From JAJCYK01 sp965212195 (lineage in GTDB: Bacteria; Bacteroidota; Bacteroidia; Cytophagales; Cyclobacteriaceae), in contig CBDBUW010000010.1 in assembly GCA_965212195.1 (NCBI GenBank), positions 620,001-684,000 on the forward strand: a DNA stretch of 64,000 nt. Direction: 5' to 3'. The notes beneath the pieces are model-generated. The model saw only the letters and a list, made by a program, of their open reading frames with translations. It made no database searches and was not told where the DNA came from. Position 1 is the first letter of the stretch. Each line of letters opens with the position of its first letter. Made by a program: the position numbers and the translations under genes. Of this stretch, positions 19,106 through 27,691 are shown piece by piece.

Positions 19106-19310
19106 AGCGGCCCTTTAATTATTGGTTTTTGTGTTATTGTACTACCCAGTGAATATGAGATTCTTACTGCAAAGTAATTTAATATAGGGGTAATTATTAG
19201 TGAAAATCAAGAACATGAATAACTATTAGTGTTTTGATAAGAAATTTGGAGCTGGGAACTGCTAATGCTGTTTTTCCTATATTGTATAGGTAGTAGCTCC
19301 TACTGATAAC
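19106..19310. other. Divergent promoter spacer between the barrel fusion and pyruvate kinase genes
   Basis: A 205-bp AT-rich spacer between divergent genes, so both promoters should lie here. A short dyad CCTATA-TTG-TATAGG is seen around 19277-19291, about 20 nt upstream of the pyruvate kinase ATG. No perfect Bacteroidota promoter (TTTG/TAnnTTTG with normal spacing) was found. Confidence 0.35.
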
Positions 19311-21209
19311 ATGAATAAACAAAATATCCGTAAAAAGCCCAAAGTTGAACAATTGATAAAGATGGTTCGGGAGATCATCGATTATGCGAAAGCGGAGGAA
19401 CGGTCGCACCAGGCTGAGATCGAGGCGGTCCACCCTGTTTATAGGTCCAGTGCTAAGAATTTGCTTCATTATCGGGCGCTACGGCAACATGATATCCGAT
19501 ACCTACAGAAAAATCTTAGGAATCGCGGGTTGTCAGGCCTAGCCAAAGTGGAACGGCATGTAATGGCACGCATGCATTATACCTTAGCCTACCTAAATGC
19601 TTTGAACGGGGAATCGCTGGAAGCTCCCGGTTATTTCGAACTGAGTATCAAAGAGGGCTCTAAGAAATTGAACCGTCATTCCAAATCCTTATTAGGCAAG
19701 CGCACCCCGGGCCGCAGGGTGCGCATTATGGTCACCCTACCTTCTTCTGCGGCTGAAGATACCCAGTTGGTGGAGGGACTGGTACAACAGGGAATGAATA
19801 TGGCGCGCATTAATTGTGCTCATGACCATGAGCAAGTATGGCTTAAAATGGTAGAACAGGTTAAAGATGCCGCTCACAAATTAAAAAAGAGGGTGAAGAT
19901 CTGTATGGACCTGGCTGGCCCTAAGATCCGCACTGGATCAATTAAACCAGGTTCCCCGGTAATTCGCTTAAAACCACCGAAAACTCCACTTGGGGCTATT
20001 GCCGAACCACTCCGTTTTCAATTGGTTCCAACCGATGTCTATACAGGTTTAGAAAATCCGTTAGCGGTACCTTTTCCTGCAGAAGCCCTAAAACTGTTAA
20101 CACCACACACGCAAATAGCATTTAGGGATGCCCGCGGAAAAAAAAGAAGCATATATATTGATACCATCGAAAAGCACGGAGCATGGGCTACTGCAGGAGC
20201 CACTACTTACCTGACTAATGACATCCGGTTTGAGATAAAAGAACAACATTTTGAATTTACCGGAATTAGGAATCTGCCGGGTCACCTGCAGTTATCGCAA
20301 GGAGAAACCCTGCTGCTACATGCGCGGGAAAGGCCCGGAGAATCTGCTCACTATGATGAAGCAGGCCACCTGTTGGCTCCCGCTCATATCTGTTGTACCA
20401 ATAAAAAGATCTTCAAAGACGTAAAAGCAGGAGAGCCGGTATATTTCGATGACGGCAAGATCTACGGAACCATTAAAAAAAACGCTCCCGCAAAAATGGA
20501 AATCAAGATCACTTCAGGAGGTGATCAGCCCCAAAAGCTAGGCAGTGACAAGGGTATAAATTTTCCCGAAAGTGAGCTTTCTATAAGCGGGCTAACAGAA
20601 AAAGATCGCCAAGATCTCAAATTTGTTTGCCAGCATGCGGATGTGGTTAATTTCTCCTTTGTGAACTGTGCCCAGGACGTAGAGGATCTACTGCAGGTAC
20701 TGGATTCCTATGGTGTGAAGGACAAACTGGGTATTGTTTTAAAAATAGAAACCCGCAGAGGGTTCCTCAACTTGGTCAGTATCCTACTAACCGCTATGCA
20801 AACCTATCCTGTGGGTGTAATGATCGCCCGGGGCGATCTGGCCATCGAGGGAGGATGGGAACACCTGGGTAGTTTGCAGGAGGAGATCCTGCGCATCTGC
20901 GAAGCGGCTCATATACCGGACATTTGGGCAACGCAGGTACTGGAAAATTTGGCGAAGAAAGGAGTGCCTTCCCGAGCGGAAATAACCGATGCCTCCATGG
21001 GACAGCGGGCTGAATGTATCATGCTTAATAAGGGCCCGCATATCCTGGAAGCCATAAAGATGCTGGATGGTATTTTAAAGAATATGAGATCCTATCTGGA
21101 TAAGAAAGATGTGATACTGCCAATCTTGGTACAGTCGCCGGACCTTCGTTTGACCCCTAGGAGCGAAACAGAATCAAACAAGCAGCCAGAGCAGTCAACA
21201 GCAAAATGA
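19311..21209 (+). CDS. Atypical pyruvate kinase with N-terminal extension
   Basis: A 632-residue protein. The catalytic barrel is recognisable from about residue 135: MNMARINCAHD (equivalent to RxNxSHG), LAGPKIRTG, the lysine/glutamate pair in VLKIETRRG, the metal Asp in MIARGDLAIEG and ATQVLENL. It should convert phosphoenolpyruvate and ADP to pyruvate and ATP. Two things are odd. About 110 extra N-terminal residues, helical and carrying an HPVYRSSAKNLLHYRALRQHD motif, match a class of long pyruvate kinases seen in some bacteria and plant plastids. The normal C-terminal allosteric domain is absent: the protein ends about 50 residues after the barrel in a polar tail. It overlaps the converging TauE-type gene by 53 bp. 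Confidence 0.88.
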   Translation: MNKQNIRKKPKVEQLIKMVREIIDYAKAEERSHQAEIEAVHPVYRSSAKNLLHYRALRQHDIRYLQKNLRNRGLSGLAKVERHVMARMHYTLAYLNALNGESLEAPGYFELSIKEGSKKLNRHSKSLLGKRTPGRRVRIMVTLPSSAAEDTQLVEGLVQQGMNMARINCAHDHEQVWLKMVEQVKDAAHKLKKRVKICMDLAGPKIRTGSIKPGSPVIRLKPPKTPLGAIAEPLRFQLVPTDVYTGLENPLAVPFPAEALKLLTPHTQIAFRDARGKKRSIYIDTIEKHGAWATAGATTYLTNDIRFEIKEQHFEFTGIRNLPGHLQLSQGETLLLHARERPGESAHYDEAGHLLAPAHICCTNKKIFKDVKAGEPVYFDDGKIYGTIKKNAPAKMEIKITSGGDQPQKLGSDKGINFPESELSISGLTEKDRQDLKFVCQHADVVNFSFVNCAQDVEDLLQVLDSYGVKDKLGIVLKIETRRGFLNLVSILLTAMQTYPVGVMIARGDLAIEGGWEHLGSLQEEILRICEAAHIPDIWATQVLENLAKKGVPSRAEITDASMGQRAECIMLNKGPHILEAIKMLDGILKNMRSYLDKKDVILPILVQSPDLRLTPRSETESNKQPEQSTAK

Positions 21210-21930
21210 TCTTACGGTAATGCTGGTCTTTGATCCTGCGTATTAAGCGGACACCTAAATAAAAACCCAAAAATGTCATAGGCAGCAATACCATATTGAA
21301 CTTCAAAGTGTCCCAGGTGATGGTGTGCCAAACAAAAATATGAAAAGGGGCTTTGAAAAAATTGGTGATCAAAAACAACCAGGCGGTTGTTCCAATAAAA
21401 TGATTCTTAGGGAGCCGCATGGCTAAAAAATAGATGGCGGAGAAGGCCCCGGCCAGATTTCCCACCATAGTGGCAAATCCTGCTATTACCCCCATTACTC
21501 CCGCAAATGACCAATGTTGAGGCACAGTCGACCCCTTTTTTCGGTCAAACCAATACATCACTCCCAGGCTGATGAGAATAATGATGGCCATACCCTGTTT
21601 AAAGATCTCCTCAGGCAAGTCTTTGCCCAGCCATACCCCCAATAAAATGCCGGCAAACATCCACGGCAGCAATTTCCATAAATACTCCTTTTGGGCGTGG
21701 CGGTGATAGTAGCGTACGGCAATAATATCCGCGACCATCAATAAGGGAAGTAATATACCAGTGGACGGCTTTCCTCCAAACACCAGTGCAAAAATAGATA
21801 CCACCAGCACCGCAATACCTTTTAATCCCGCTTTGGATATGCCGGAAATCAGTGCCGCTAGCGCTGCCAGGGCCCATTGCCACCATTTCAATGAATTTAT
21901 TACTTCTAAGACTGGGTTTAAAATTTCCAC
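21157..21930 (-). CDS. TauE/SafE-family sulfite/anion exporter
   Basis: A 257-residue membrane protein with about eight hydrophobic segments and the family's glycine-rich repeats (ALAALISGISKAGLKG near the start, VGNLAGAFSAIYFLA in the second half). Members export sulfite, sulfoacetate or related organic anions, or move sulfur compounds. I chose a GTG start at 21930: the longer reading frame to 22137 runs back through the homogentisate dioxygenase gene on the other strand and adds 69 residues unlike the family. The 3' end overlaps the pyruvate kinase gene. The substrate is unknown. Confidence 0.8.
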   Translation of the reverse strand: MEILNPVLEVINSLKWWQWALAALAALISGISKAGLKGIAVLVVSIFALVFGGKPSTGILLPLLMVADIIAVRYYHRHAQKEYLWKLLPWMFAGILLGVWLGKDLPEEIFKQGMAIIILISLGVMYWFDRKKGSTVPQHWSFAGVMGVIAGFATMVGNLAGAFSAIYFLAMRLPKNHFIGTTAWLFLITNFFKAPFHIFVWHTITWDTLKFNMVLLPMTFLGFYLGVRLIRRIKDQHYRKIILLLTALAACLILFRS

Positions 21931-21989
21931 CAGGCCATGAGGATTACTTGGGAGATTTTTATCTTTAGGAAAGCACAAAGAACATACAC

Positions 21990-23147
21990 ATGCCAATATA
22001 CCACTCCCTGGGCAAAGTACCGCCCAAGCGTCATACCATCTTTGAGAAGCCCGATGGTAGCCTTTATTACGAACAGCTCTTCGGTACTGTGGGGTTCGAT
22101 GGAATGTCCTCTTTACTATATCATGTTCATCGTCCAACTATGGTCAAGGAGATTGCCAAGCCCAGGAATATGATACCCAAGATCGCCGAGGCTCATAATA
22201 TTACCTCGCGGTTGCTCAAGGGATTTGAGTTGCCTCCTCAGGACGACTACCTGGAAAGCCGTGAACCACTATTGGTTAATAGCGATGTACACATTGGGCT
22301 GGCCGCCCCCCGCTTGTCCATGAAAAACTACTTTTATAAAAACGCCGATGCCGATGAGCTGCTATTTATTCATCAGGGTTCAGGGGTACTGCGAACTTTT
22401 TTAGGTAATATTCCTTTCGAGTACGGAGATTATTTGATTATTCCCCGGGGGATGATCTATCAAATGGAGTTCGATACCCAGGACAATCGTTTGCTGTACT
22501 CAGAATCTTTTCATCCCATTTACACCCCTAAAAGATACCGTAACTGGTTTGGGCAGCTGCTGGAGCATTCTCCCTTTTGTGAACGGGATTATAAACTACC
22601 CGCCGATCTGGAAACCCACGATGAACCAGGCGACTTTATCATGAAGATTAAAAAGCAGGGTTATTTACATGAAATGGTTTACGCTACCCATCCTTTTGAT
22701 GTAGTAGGCTGGGACGGGTACAATTATCCTTACGGATTTTCCATACACAATTTTGAGCCTATTACCGGCAGGGTTCATCAACCACCGCCCGTGCATCAAA
22801 CTTTCGAGACTTCTGCCTTTGTGGTATGCTCATTTTGCCCCCGTATCTACGACTATCACCCCAAAGCCATTCCTGCGCCCTATAATCACTCCAATATTGA
22901 TTCAGATGAGGTTCTTTACTATGTGGAAGGTGAATTTATGAGCCGAAATAACGTGGAGAAGGGCTTTATCACCCTGCATCCTGCGGGCATACCCCATGGC
23001 CCTCATCCGGGACTATACGAGAAAAGCATTGGACAGAAAGAGACCAAAGAACTGGCGGTGATGATCGATACATTCAAGCCCTTGCAGATTACAGAGAACG
23101 CCTTGAGGTTGGATGATGGAAAGTACTATAAGTCGTGGTTGGAATAG
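21990..23147 (+). CDS. hmgA: Homogentisate 1,2-dioxygenase
   Basis: A 385-residue member of the homogentisate dioxygenase family, which opens the ring of homogentisate to maleylacetoacetate with Fe(II) and O2 in tyrosine/phenylalanine degradation. The N-terminus (YHSLGKVPPKRHT) and the iron-site region (YYVEGEF, then HPAGIPHGPHPG) are as expected for the shorter bacterial form. No other gene of the pathway (HPPD, fumarylacetoacetase) is in the window. Its start is 59 nt from that of the divergent TauE-type gene. A strong hairpin follows the stop. Confidence 0.92.
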   Translation: MPIYHSLGKVPPKRHTIFEKPDGSLYYEQLFGTVGFDGMSSLLYHVHRPTMVKEIAKPRNMIPKIAEAHNITSRLLKGFELPPQDDYLESREPLLVNSDVHIGLAAPRLSMKNYFYKNADADELLFIHQGSGVLRTFLGNIPFEYGDYLIIPRGMIYQMEFDTQDNRLLYSESFHPIYTPKRYRNWFGQLLEHSPFCERDYKLPADLETHDEPGDFIMKIKKQGYLHEMVYATHPFDVVGWDGYNYPYGFSIHNFEPITGRVHQPPPVHQTFETSAFVVCSFCPRIYDYHPKAIPAPYNHSNIDSDEVLYYVEGEFMSRNNVEKGFITLHPAGIPHGPHPGLYEKSIGQKETKELAVMIDTFKPLQITENALRLDDGKYYKSWLE

Positions 23148-23154
23148 GGCAAAT

Positions 23155-23189
23155 AAATATCCCAAGACCACCAGGATCCCGGGATATTT
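23155..23189. terminator. Bidirectional terminator between hmgA and a secreted protein gene
   Basis: A perfect 9-bp inverted repeat, AAATATCCC (23155-23163) and GGGATATTT (23181-23189), lies between two converging stop codons. A T-run follows on the plus side and TTTATTT on the minus side, so it can stop transcription from both directions. Confidence 0.6.
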
Positions 23190-23207
23190 TCTGAACGCAG
23201 ATTTCTT

Positions 23208-23798
23208 TTACCAATTAAAACTTTGGTCTTTTAAAACCCCGCTGGCTGCTGTCACCACGAAGCGAGCCTGACTATTGCGCAATTGGTTCAGATCGTAAAC
23301 TTTGCCGAATGTTTCAGAGGAATCTACATCTTCCTCCAATAATAGCTTACCCTTGTGATCTAAAACGCTAATGCGCACAGGACTCATGTCGTTTGACATC
23401 ACCATGAGCTGAAATTTACCGGAATTGGCGGTGGGAATTATCAAAGCCTTCATGGTTTGGGCTGGAGCTTGGATGCTGTTGGAAACCACTTCCCGGCTCT
23501 TTACACCATTGGAGATAATCTCAAATGTATAGTTACCTTCAGGCAGGTTTTGGAAATTATATGGTTTACTGAATCCATCAGTTTGATCGATGACGTCAGT
23601 AAATATTTTGTGATTTTTCCAATCGTATATATTCACTTTAACTTTAGATTTCTCTTCTGCTTCATAAATTACCTTAAAGGTCTGATCAGCTTTAGCGATC
23701 ACTTGTACACGTAATTCTTTACTACCAGGATCAGCCGCTTTCAAACCAAATGTGGCTAAAACCAATACGGCAACTGCGACTATTTTTAATTGTTTCAT
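23208..23798 (-). CDS. Secreted beta-sandwich protein of unknown function
   Basis: A 196-residue protein with a Sec signal (cleavage after LKAA, about residue 22). The rest alternates short beta strands, with two segments that look like repeats of one fold: KVKVNIYDWKNHKIFTDVI and PVRISVLDHKGKLLLEEDV. Both resemble the Por-secretion/DUF3244-like modules of Bacteroidota, which may bind at the cell surface. There is no catalytic motif. It is a single gene, with converging hmgA downstream and a 263-bp gap upstream. Confidence 0.75.
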   Translation of the reverse strand: MKQLKIVAVAVLVLATFGLKAADPGSKELRVQVIAKADQTFKVIYEAEEKSKVKVNIYDWKNHKIFTDVIDQTDGFSKPYNFQNLPEGNYTFEIISNGVKSREVVSNSIQAPAQTMKALIIPTANSGKFQLMVMSNDMSPVRISVLDHKGKLLLEEDVDSSETFGKVYDLNQLRNSQARFVVTAASGVLKDQSFNW

Positions 23799-24035
23799 TT
23801 TTGTCCTTTGTTGGTTTAACTTTTAATTGTAATACATGGCAGCCTAAGCCAAATTCTGTTCCATGAAATTATTATAATTGTATAGAGTTGAATATCAGTG
23901 ATATAAGTATTCATATCCCCCATATTGGGTTATAATCATTGTGCCTCAATGTTGGACACATTTTCTCATTACCGGACAGTATAACCTTTAACAATTTTTT
24001 TCGTAATGCGCTCTGTACAAGTTGGCAGCAAATGA

Positions 24036-24043
24036 TATCTTTG
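24036..24043 (+). promoter_or_regulatory. Candidate -7 promoter element of the ABC exporter gene
   Basis: TATCTTTG is a perfect match to the Bacteroidota -7 consensus TAnnTTTG and lies 18 nt upstream of the preferred ATG at 24062. No TTTG is found at the usual 17-23 nt upstream, so this is tentative. If real, the leader would be very short and the longer reading frame could not be translated. Confidence 0.3.
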
Positions 24044-24061
24044 AAGCTATCCTTAAGCAGT

Positions 24062-25813
24062 ATGAGCGAATCCACCAAAAAAAAGAAATTAGCTTCTCTG
24101 GGCTATGTATTTCGGGACATTATCTGGCCCCGCCGATGGTTACTACTATTAGGGCTAGGGCTGATAATAATTAATCGGCTGGCGGGATTAATTCTACCCG
24201 GTTCTACCAAATATTTGATCGATGATGTGATCACAGGAGGCAAAATGGATATGTTATATCTTTTACTGGGAGTGGTAGGAACCGCCGTCACCATACAGGC
24301 CATCACCTCTTTTTTTCTCACCAAATTGCTAAGTGTAGAAGCCCAGCACCTGATCGCACTGCTGCGGGCACAGGTTCAGAAACAGGTGATACACTTGCCG
24401 GTTCGTTTCTTTGATAACAATAAATCAGGAGCATTGGTGTCCCGCATCATGACCGATGTGGAAGGTGTACGCAATCTGGTAGGCACCGGATTGGTGCAGC
24501 TATTCGGTGGTGTGCTGACCTCCATTGTAGCCTTGATCATACTGTTGAATCTAAACGCTGAAATGACCCTGTACGCTATCATTCCCATGATCGTATTTGC
24601 CCTTATTTCCTTGAAAGCTTTTAATTACATTCGGCCCATTTTTCGGGAACGTGGCGCCATTAACGCCGACGTCACCGGTCGATTGACAGAATCACTTAAC
24701 GGGATACGGGTGATAAAAGGTTTCCATGCCGAACCCCAGGAGGTAACCGTGTTTGAACACGGAGTTCTTCGGCTATTTAACAATGTGAAAAAATCTTTGA
24801 CCTCCACCAGTCTGATCACCAGTTCCGCAACTTTTTTACTGGGGATTGCCAGTGTCACCATCATGGGGGTAGGCGGGACAAAGATCGCCAGCGGCGTAAT
24901 GACGGTAGGTGATTTTTTTGCTTTCACCCTGTATTTGGGATTTCTAATTGCTCCAATAGTACAAATGAGCAATATCGGCAGTCAGATCACCGAGGCCTTT
25001 GCAGGTCTGGACCGCACCGAAGAGCTGCTGAACTATCCCAGGGAGAGTGAGGATTCACAGCGCATCCTAAAACTCGATACCATCAAAGGAGACGTGGCGT
25101 TTGAGAAGGTCTCTTTCGCCTACGAAGAAGGTAAACCAGTCGTCCGGGACGTCAGCTTTGAAGCTCCTGCAGGAACCATAACCGCCCTAGTAGGCAGTTC
25201 GGGGTCCGGTAAAACCACTATTGCCGGACTTGCGGCCTCTTTTTTGGACCCTTCAGCGGGCAAGGTAACGGTAGACGATAAAGACTTGTCTACGGTAAAC
25301 CTGGAAAGTTATCGCAAGCAACTGGGCGTAGTACTGCAGGACGATTTCCTTTTTGAAGGAACCATTCGGGAGAATATACTCTTCCCCCGACCACAGGCCA
25401 GTGACGATCGATTGCTGAATGCCGTAGGAGCCGCTTACGTAAATGAATTTACCGACCGGTTTGAAGAAGGACTGGACACTTTGATCGGGGAACGAGGTGT
25501 GAAATTATCCGGTGGTCAACGCCAAAGAATCGCCATTGCCCGGGCGTTATTGGCGGACCCCAGGATTCTTATTTTGGATGAGGCCACTTCCAACCTGGAC
25601 ACAGAAAGTGAGTCCTTTATTCAAGAGAGTTTGGCCCAACTGATGGAGGGTCGCACTACATTTGTAATTGCCCACCGTTTAAGCACTATTCGACAAGCCC
25701 ATCAGATCTTGGTGGTAGAAGAAGGAGAGATCGTGGAACGTGGTACGCACGACTCACTATTGGCTAAGGAAGGACGTTACCACAAATTATATACCTATCA
25801 AAGCCGTATCTAA
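24062..25813 (+). CDS. ABC exporter, fused membrane and ATPase domains
   Basis: A 583-residue half-transporter of the MsbA/multidrug exporter type. Six membrane helices occupy residues 1-310. The ATPase domain follows with Walker A GSSGSGKTT, signature LSGGQRQR, Walker B ILILDEAT and the H-loop in VIAHRLST. It should act as a homodimer, flipping a lipid, drug or peptide outward. I chose the ATG at 24062 (MSESTKKKK); the frame is open back to 23939 but that stretch is not like the family. The final codon overlaps the converging DinB gene by 4 nt. The substrate is unknown. Confidence 0.9.
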   Translation: MSESTKKKKLASLGYVFRDIIWPRRWLLLLGLGLIIINRLAGLILPGSTKYLIDDVITGGKMDMLYLLLGVVGTAVTIQAITSFFLTKLLSVEAQHLIALLRAQVQKQVIHLPVRFFDNNKSGALVSRIMTDVEGVRNLVGTGLVQLFGGVLTSIVALIILLNLNAEMTLYAIIPMIVFALISLKAFNYIRPIFRERGAINADVTGRLTESLNGIRVIKGFHAEPQEVTVFEHGVLRLFNNVKKSLTSTSLITSSATFLLGIASVTIMGVGGTKIASGVMTVGDFFAFTLYLGFLIAPIVQMSNIGSQITEAFAGLDRTEELLNYPRESEDSQRILKLDTIKGDVAFEKVSFAYEEGKPVVRDVSFEAPAGTITALVGSSGSGKTTIAGLAASFLDPSAGKVTVDDKDLSTVNLESYRKQLGVVLQDDFLFEGTIRENILFPRPQASDDRLLNAVGAAYVNEFTDRFEEGLDTLIGERGVKLSGGQRQRIAIARALLADPRILILDEATSNLDTESESFIQESLAQLMEGRTTFVIAHRLSTIRQAHQILVVEEGEIVERGTHDSLLAKEGRYHKLYTYQSRI

Positions 25814-26322
25814 AAATAGCGTTCTCGGAATACATTTTGGTGATGCTGTTCGTGGCCACAGGTCACAAAGCCAATAGCCATAACACTAATAGGCCAGCCG
25901 CTGGCTTCACCTTGTCTTAGCAGCATTTCTTCGGAAAGATTTTCGAACAACTTAATGGTACAGGCTCTTAACATGCTGTATTCCTCCAGTAGATCAGGCA
26001 CCGAACGATGGGCTACATTCGATTCCGGAACATAATCGTTTTGTTCAAAGCCCGGAAGGGGTGTTTTATCATTGCGAGCAAATCTCAGCGCCCTGGTGGA
26101 AAAGATCCGCTCTCCATCGCACAGATGTCCCAGAATCTCTCTTGCTGTCCACTTACCTGGTGCATATTGATAATCCCATTTATCCTGGGGGTAGCTTCCA
26201 AACAGTTTGATGGATTGCTGATTGATCTCCCGTAGGTTGGTCAATAAATCGTGATTGGATAAAGCCTGGATATACGGTTTATAGAATTTCGGATAAGAGC
26301 CTTCAGATGGTAATTGGGTCAT
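25810..26322 (-). CDS. DinB family metal-binding protein
   Basis: A 170-residue four-helix-bundle protein of the DinB/YfiT superfamily, starting at ATG 26322 (MTQLPSEGSY); an upstream Met nine codons earlier is possible. The His triad that binds a divalent metal is visible in REILGHLCDGERIF and CGHEQHHQN. Members are thiol-dependent transferases or hydrolases, often for detoxification or stress; no substrate can be inferred here. It is divergent from the phosphofructokinase gene. Confidence 0.84.
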   Translation of the reverse strand: MTQLPSEGSYPKFYKPYIQALSNHDLLTNLREINQQSIKLFGSYPQDKWDYQYAPGKWTAREILGHLCDGERIFSTRALRFARNDKTPLPGFEQNDYVPESNVAHRSVPDLLEEYSMLRACTIKLFENLSEEMLLRQGEASGWPISVMAIGFVTCGHEQHHQNVFRERYF

Positions 26323-26427
26323 GAATCTAATTTTAACGTTATGACCCAAACTTACCCTAAAGCATTTATGTATTTGGTATATAATGGCTACTTTTAGTTA
26401 AAACGGGTCAAATTCAGCTAGAATATC

Positions 26428-27525
26428 ATGCAAAAGAAAATATTGGTGGTAACCGGTGGCGGGGACTGCCCGGGATTGAACGCGGTAATTAGAGCCATCG
26501 TAAAAAGGGCTTCACAAGAAGATGACTGGGAAGTAATCGGTAGTATAGAGTCCTATAATGGTATCTTAAAGGAACCTATGCAAACGGTAATTCTTAACGA
26601 TCAGGCAGTAGCAGGAATACACGTGCGTGGAGGCACTATAATAGGAACCACCAATAAGGGTGGGCCTTTTGCCTGGCCGGTTAAACAAGCCGACGGCAGT
26701 TGGATCACAGAAGACCGCTCCCAGGACCTTTTACAAAGGCTCAATGAGTTAGGCATCGATGCTGTGATCAGCATTGGCGGTGATGGATCCCAGAAGATCA
26801 GTCAAAAGTTGTATGAAATGGGATGCCCCATCATTGGGGTACCCAAGACAATCGATAACGACCTCAGTGCCACTGACTTTACCTTTGGTTTTCGCACCGC
26901 AGTGCAAATTGCTACCGAGTCGGTGGACAAGCTGGTGACCACCGCTGAAAGTCACAATCGGATCATGATCATGGAAGTGATGGGCCGGGATGCCGGCTGG
27001 ATCGCTTTACATTCGGCCATTGCCGGGGGGGCGGAGGTATGCCTGATTCCCGAGATCCCCTATGAAATTGACAAGGTTATGGAAAGAATAAACCGCCGTT
27101 TTCATCATGGCAAGGGCTTCGCAGTGATCGTCGTGGCGGAAGGTGCCAAACCTGTAGGTGGGACTACGGTTGGTACTAAAAGCACAGAGGCAGGTTATCA
27201 GAATATTCGTTTGGGAGGGATCGCCTATCATTTAAAGCAACAGATCAAGGATGCAGGATGCGAGGCCAGTATTAGGGTAACGGTCTTGGGTCATCTGCAA
27301 AGAGGCGGTACGCCGCTGGCTGTAGACCGATTATTGGCTACGGAATTCGGGGTCAAGGCTTTTGAAATGGCAATGGAGGAGCAATTCGGAAGGATGGTCT
27401 CCTATCGCCATCCTAATATTGTGTCAGTTCCACTGGAAGAAGCTACCCGGGAATACAACTACGTGAGTGCAGACTCTTTTCTTTTAAAAACCGCCCGAGG
27501 AATTGGCATCAGTTTAGGCAATTAG
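26428..27525 (+). CDS. 6-phosphofructokinase (group III type)
   Basis: A 365-residue phosphofructokinase that phosphorylates fructose 6-phosphate. The P-loop equivalent is GGGDCPGLNAV. The two residues that separate phosphate donors disagree: GGDGS carries the Gly of ATP enzymes, while PKTIDND carries the Lys typical of pyrophosphate enzymes. This Gly/Lys mix marks the clade III/mixed-substrate group, many of which use ATP but without allosteric control; the donor needs assay. RGGTPLAVDR and the C-terminus are complete. It is a single gene; its stop overlaps that of a small membrane protein on the other strand. Confidence 0.88.
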   Translation: MQKKILVVTGGGDCPGLNAVIRAIVKRASQEDDWEVIGSIESYNGILKEPMQTVILNDQAVAGIHVRGGTIIGTTNKGGPFAWPVKQADGSWITEDRSQDLLQRLNELGIDAVISIGGDGSQKISQKLYEMGCPIIGVPKTIDNDLSATDFTFGFRTAVQIATESVDKLVTTAESHNRIMIMEVMGRDAGWIALHSAIAGGAEVCLIPEIPYEIDKVMERINRRFHHGKGFAVIVVAEGAKPVGGTTVGTKSTEAGYQNIRLGGIAYHLKQQIKDAGCEASIRVTVLGHLQRGGTPLAVDRLLATEFGVKAFEMAMEEQFGRMVSYRHPNIVSVPLEEATREYNYVSADSFLLKTARGIGISLGN

Positions 27526-27686
27526 CCCTTTTTGTCATTACCCTTTTTGTTCATTAGAACGCCCAGAATAATACCGAAGGTCATACCCAAGCTGATCCCC
27601 AGGGCAATATTGTCCAGGGCCATACCTATAGCCGTACCCACCCCTACTCCTAAGGCAATCCCATATCCGATGTAATTTTGCTTCAT
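27522..27686 (-). CDS. 54-residue glycine-zipper membrane peptide
   Basis: A small ORF starting with ATG at 27686 (MKQNYIGYGIALGVGVG) and ending at a TAA that overlaps the phosphofructokinase stop. The hydrophobic core (residues 5-45) is full of GxxxG-type spacings (GYGIALGVGVGTAIGMAL, ISLGMTFGIILGV), ending in a basic tail NKKGNDKKG. It is probably one or two transmembrane helices that self-associate, similar to small glycine-zipper proteins next to many Bacteroidota genes. The stop of the small gene lies 164 nt from its start, and the SRPBCC gene is 5 nt upstream, so the two are probably one transcript. Confidence 0.65.
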   Translation of the reverse strand: MKQNYIGYGIALGVGVGTAIGMALDNIALGISLGMTFGIILGVLMNKKGNDKKG

Positions 27687-27691
27687 AACAT

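Noticed and set aside
21930..22137. The 69-residue N-terminal extension of the TauE-type frame.
   Set aside because: It is antisense to the start of hmgA, lacks membrane segments like the family, and has many charged and Cys residues.
23939..24061. The longer start of the ABC exporter.
   Set aside because: The extra 41 residues do not resemble exporter N-termini, and a perfect -7 promoter element lies between the two starts.
26373..26396. TTTG and TACTTTTA upstream of phosphofructokinase as a promoter.
   Set aside because: The spacing is 12 nt instead of the usual 17-23, and the second box has a mismatch.
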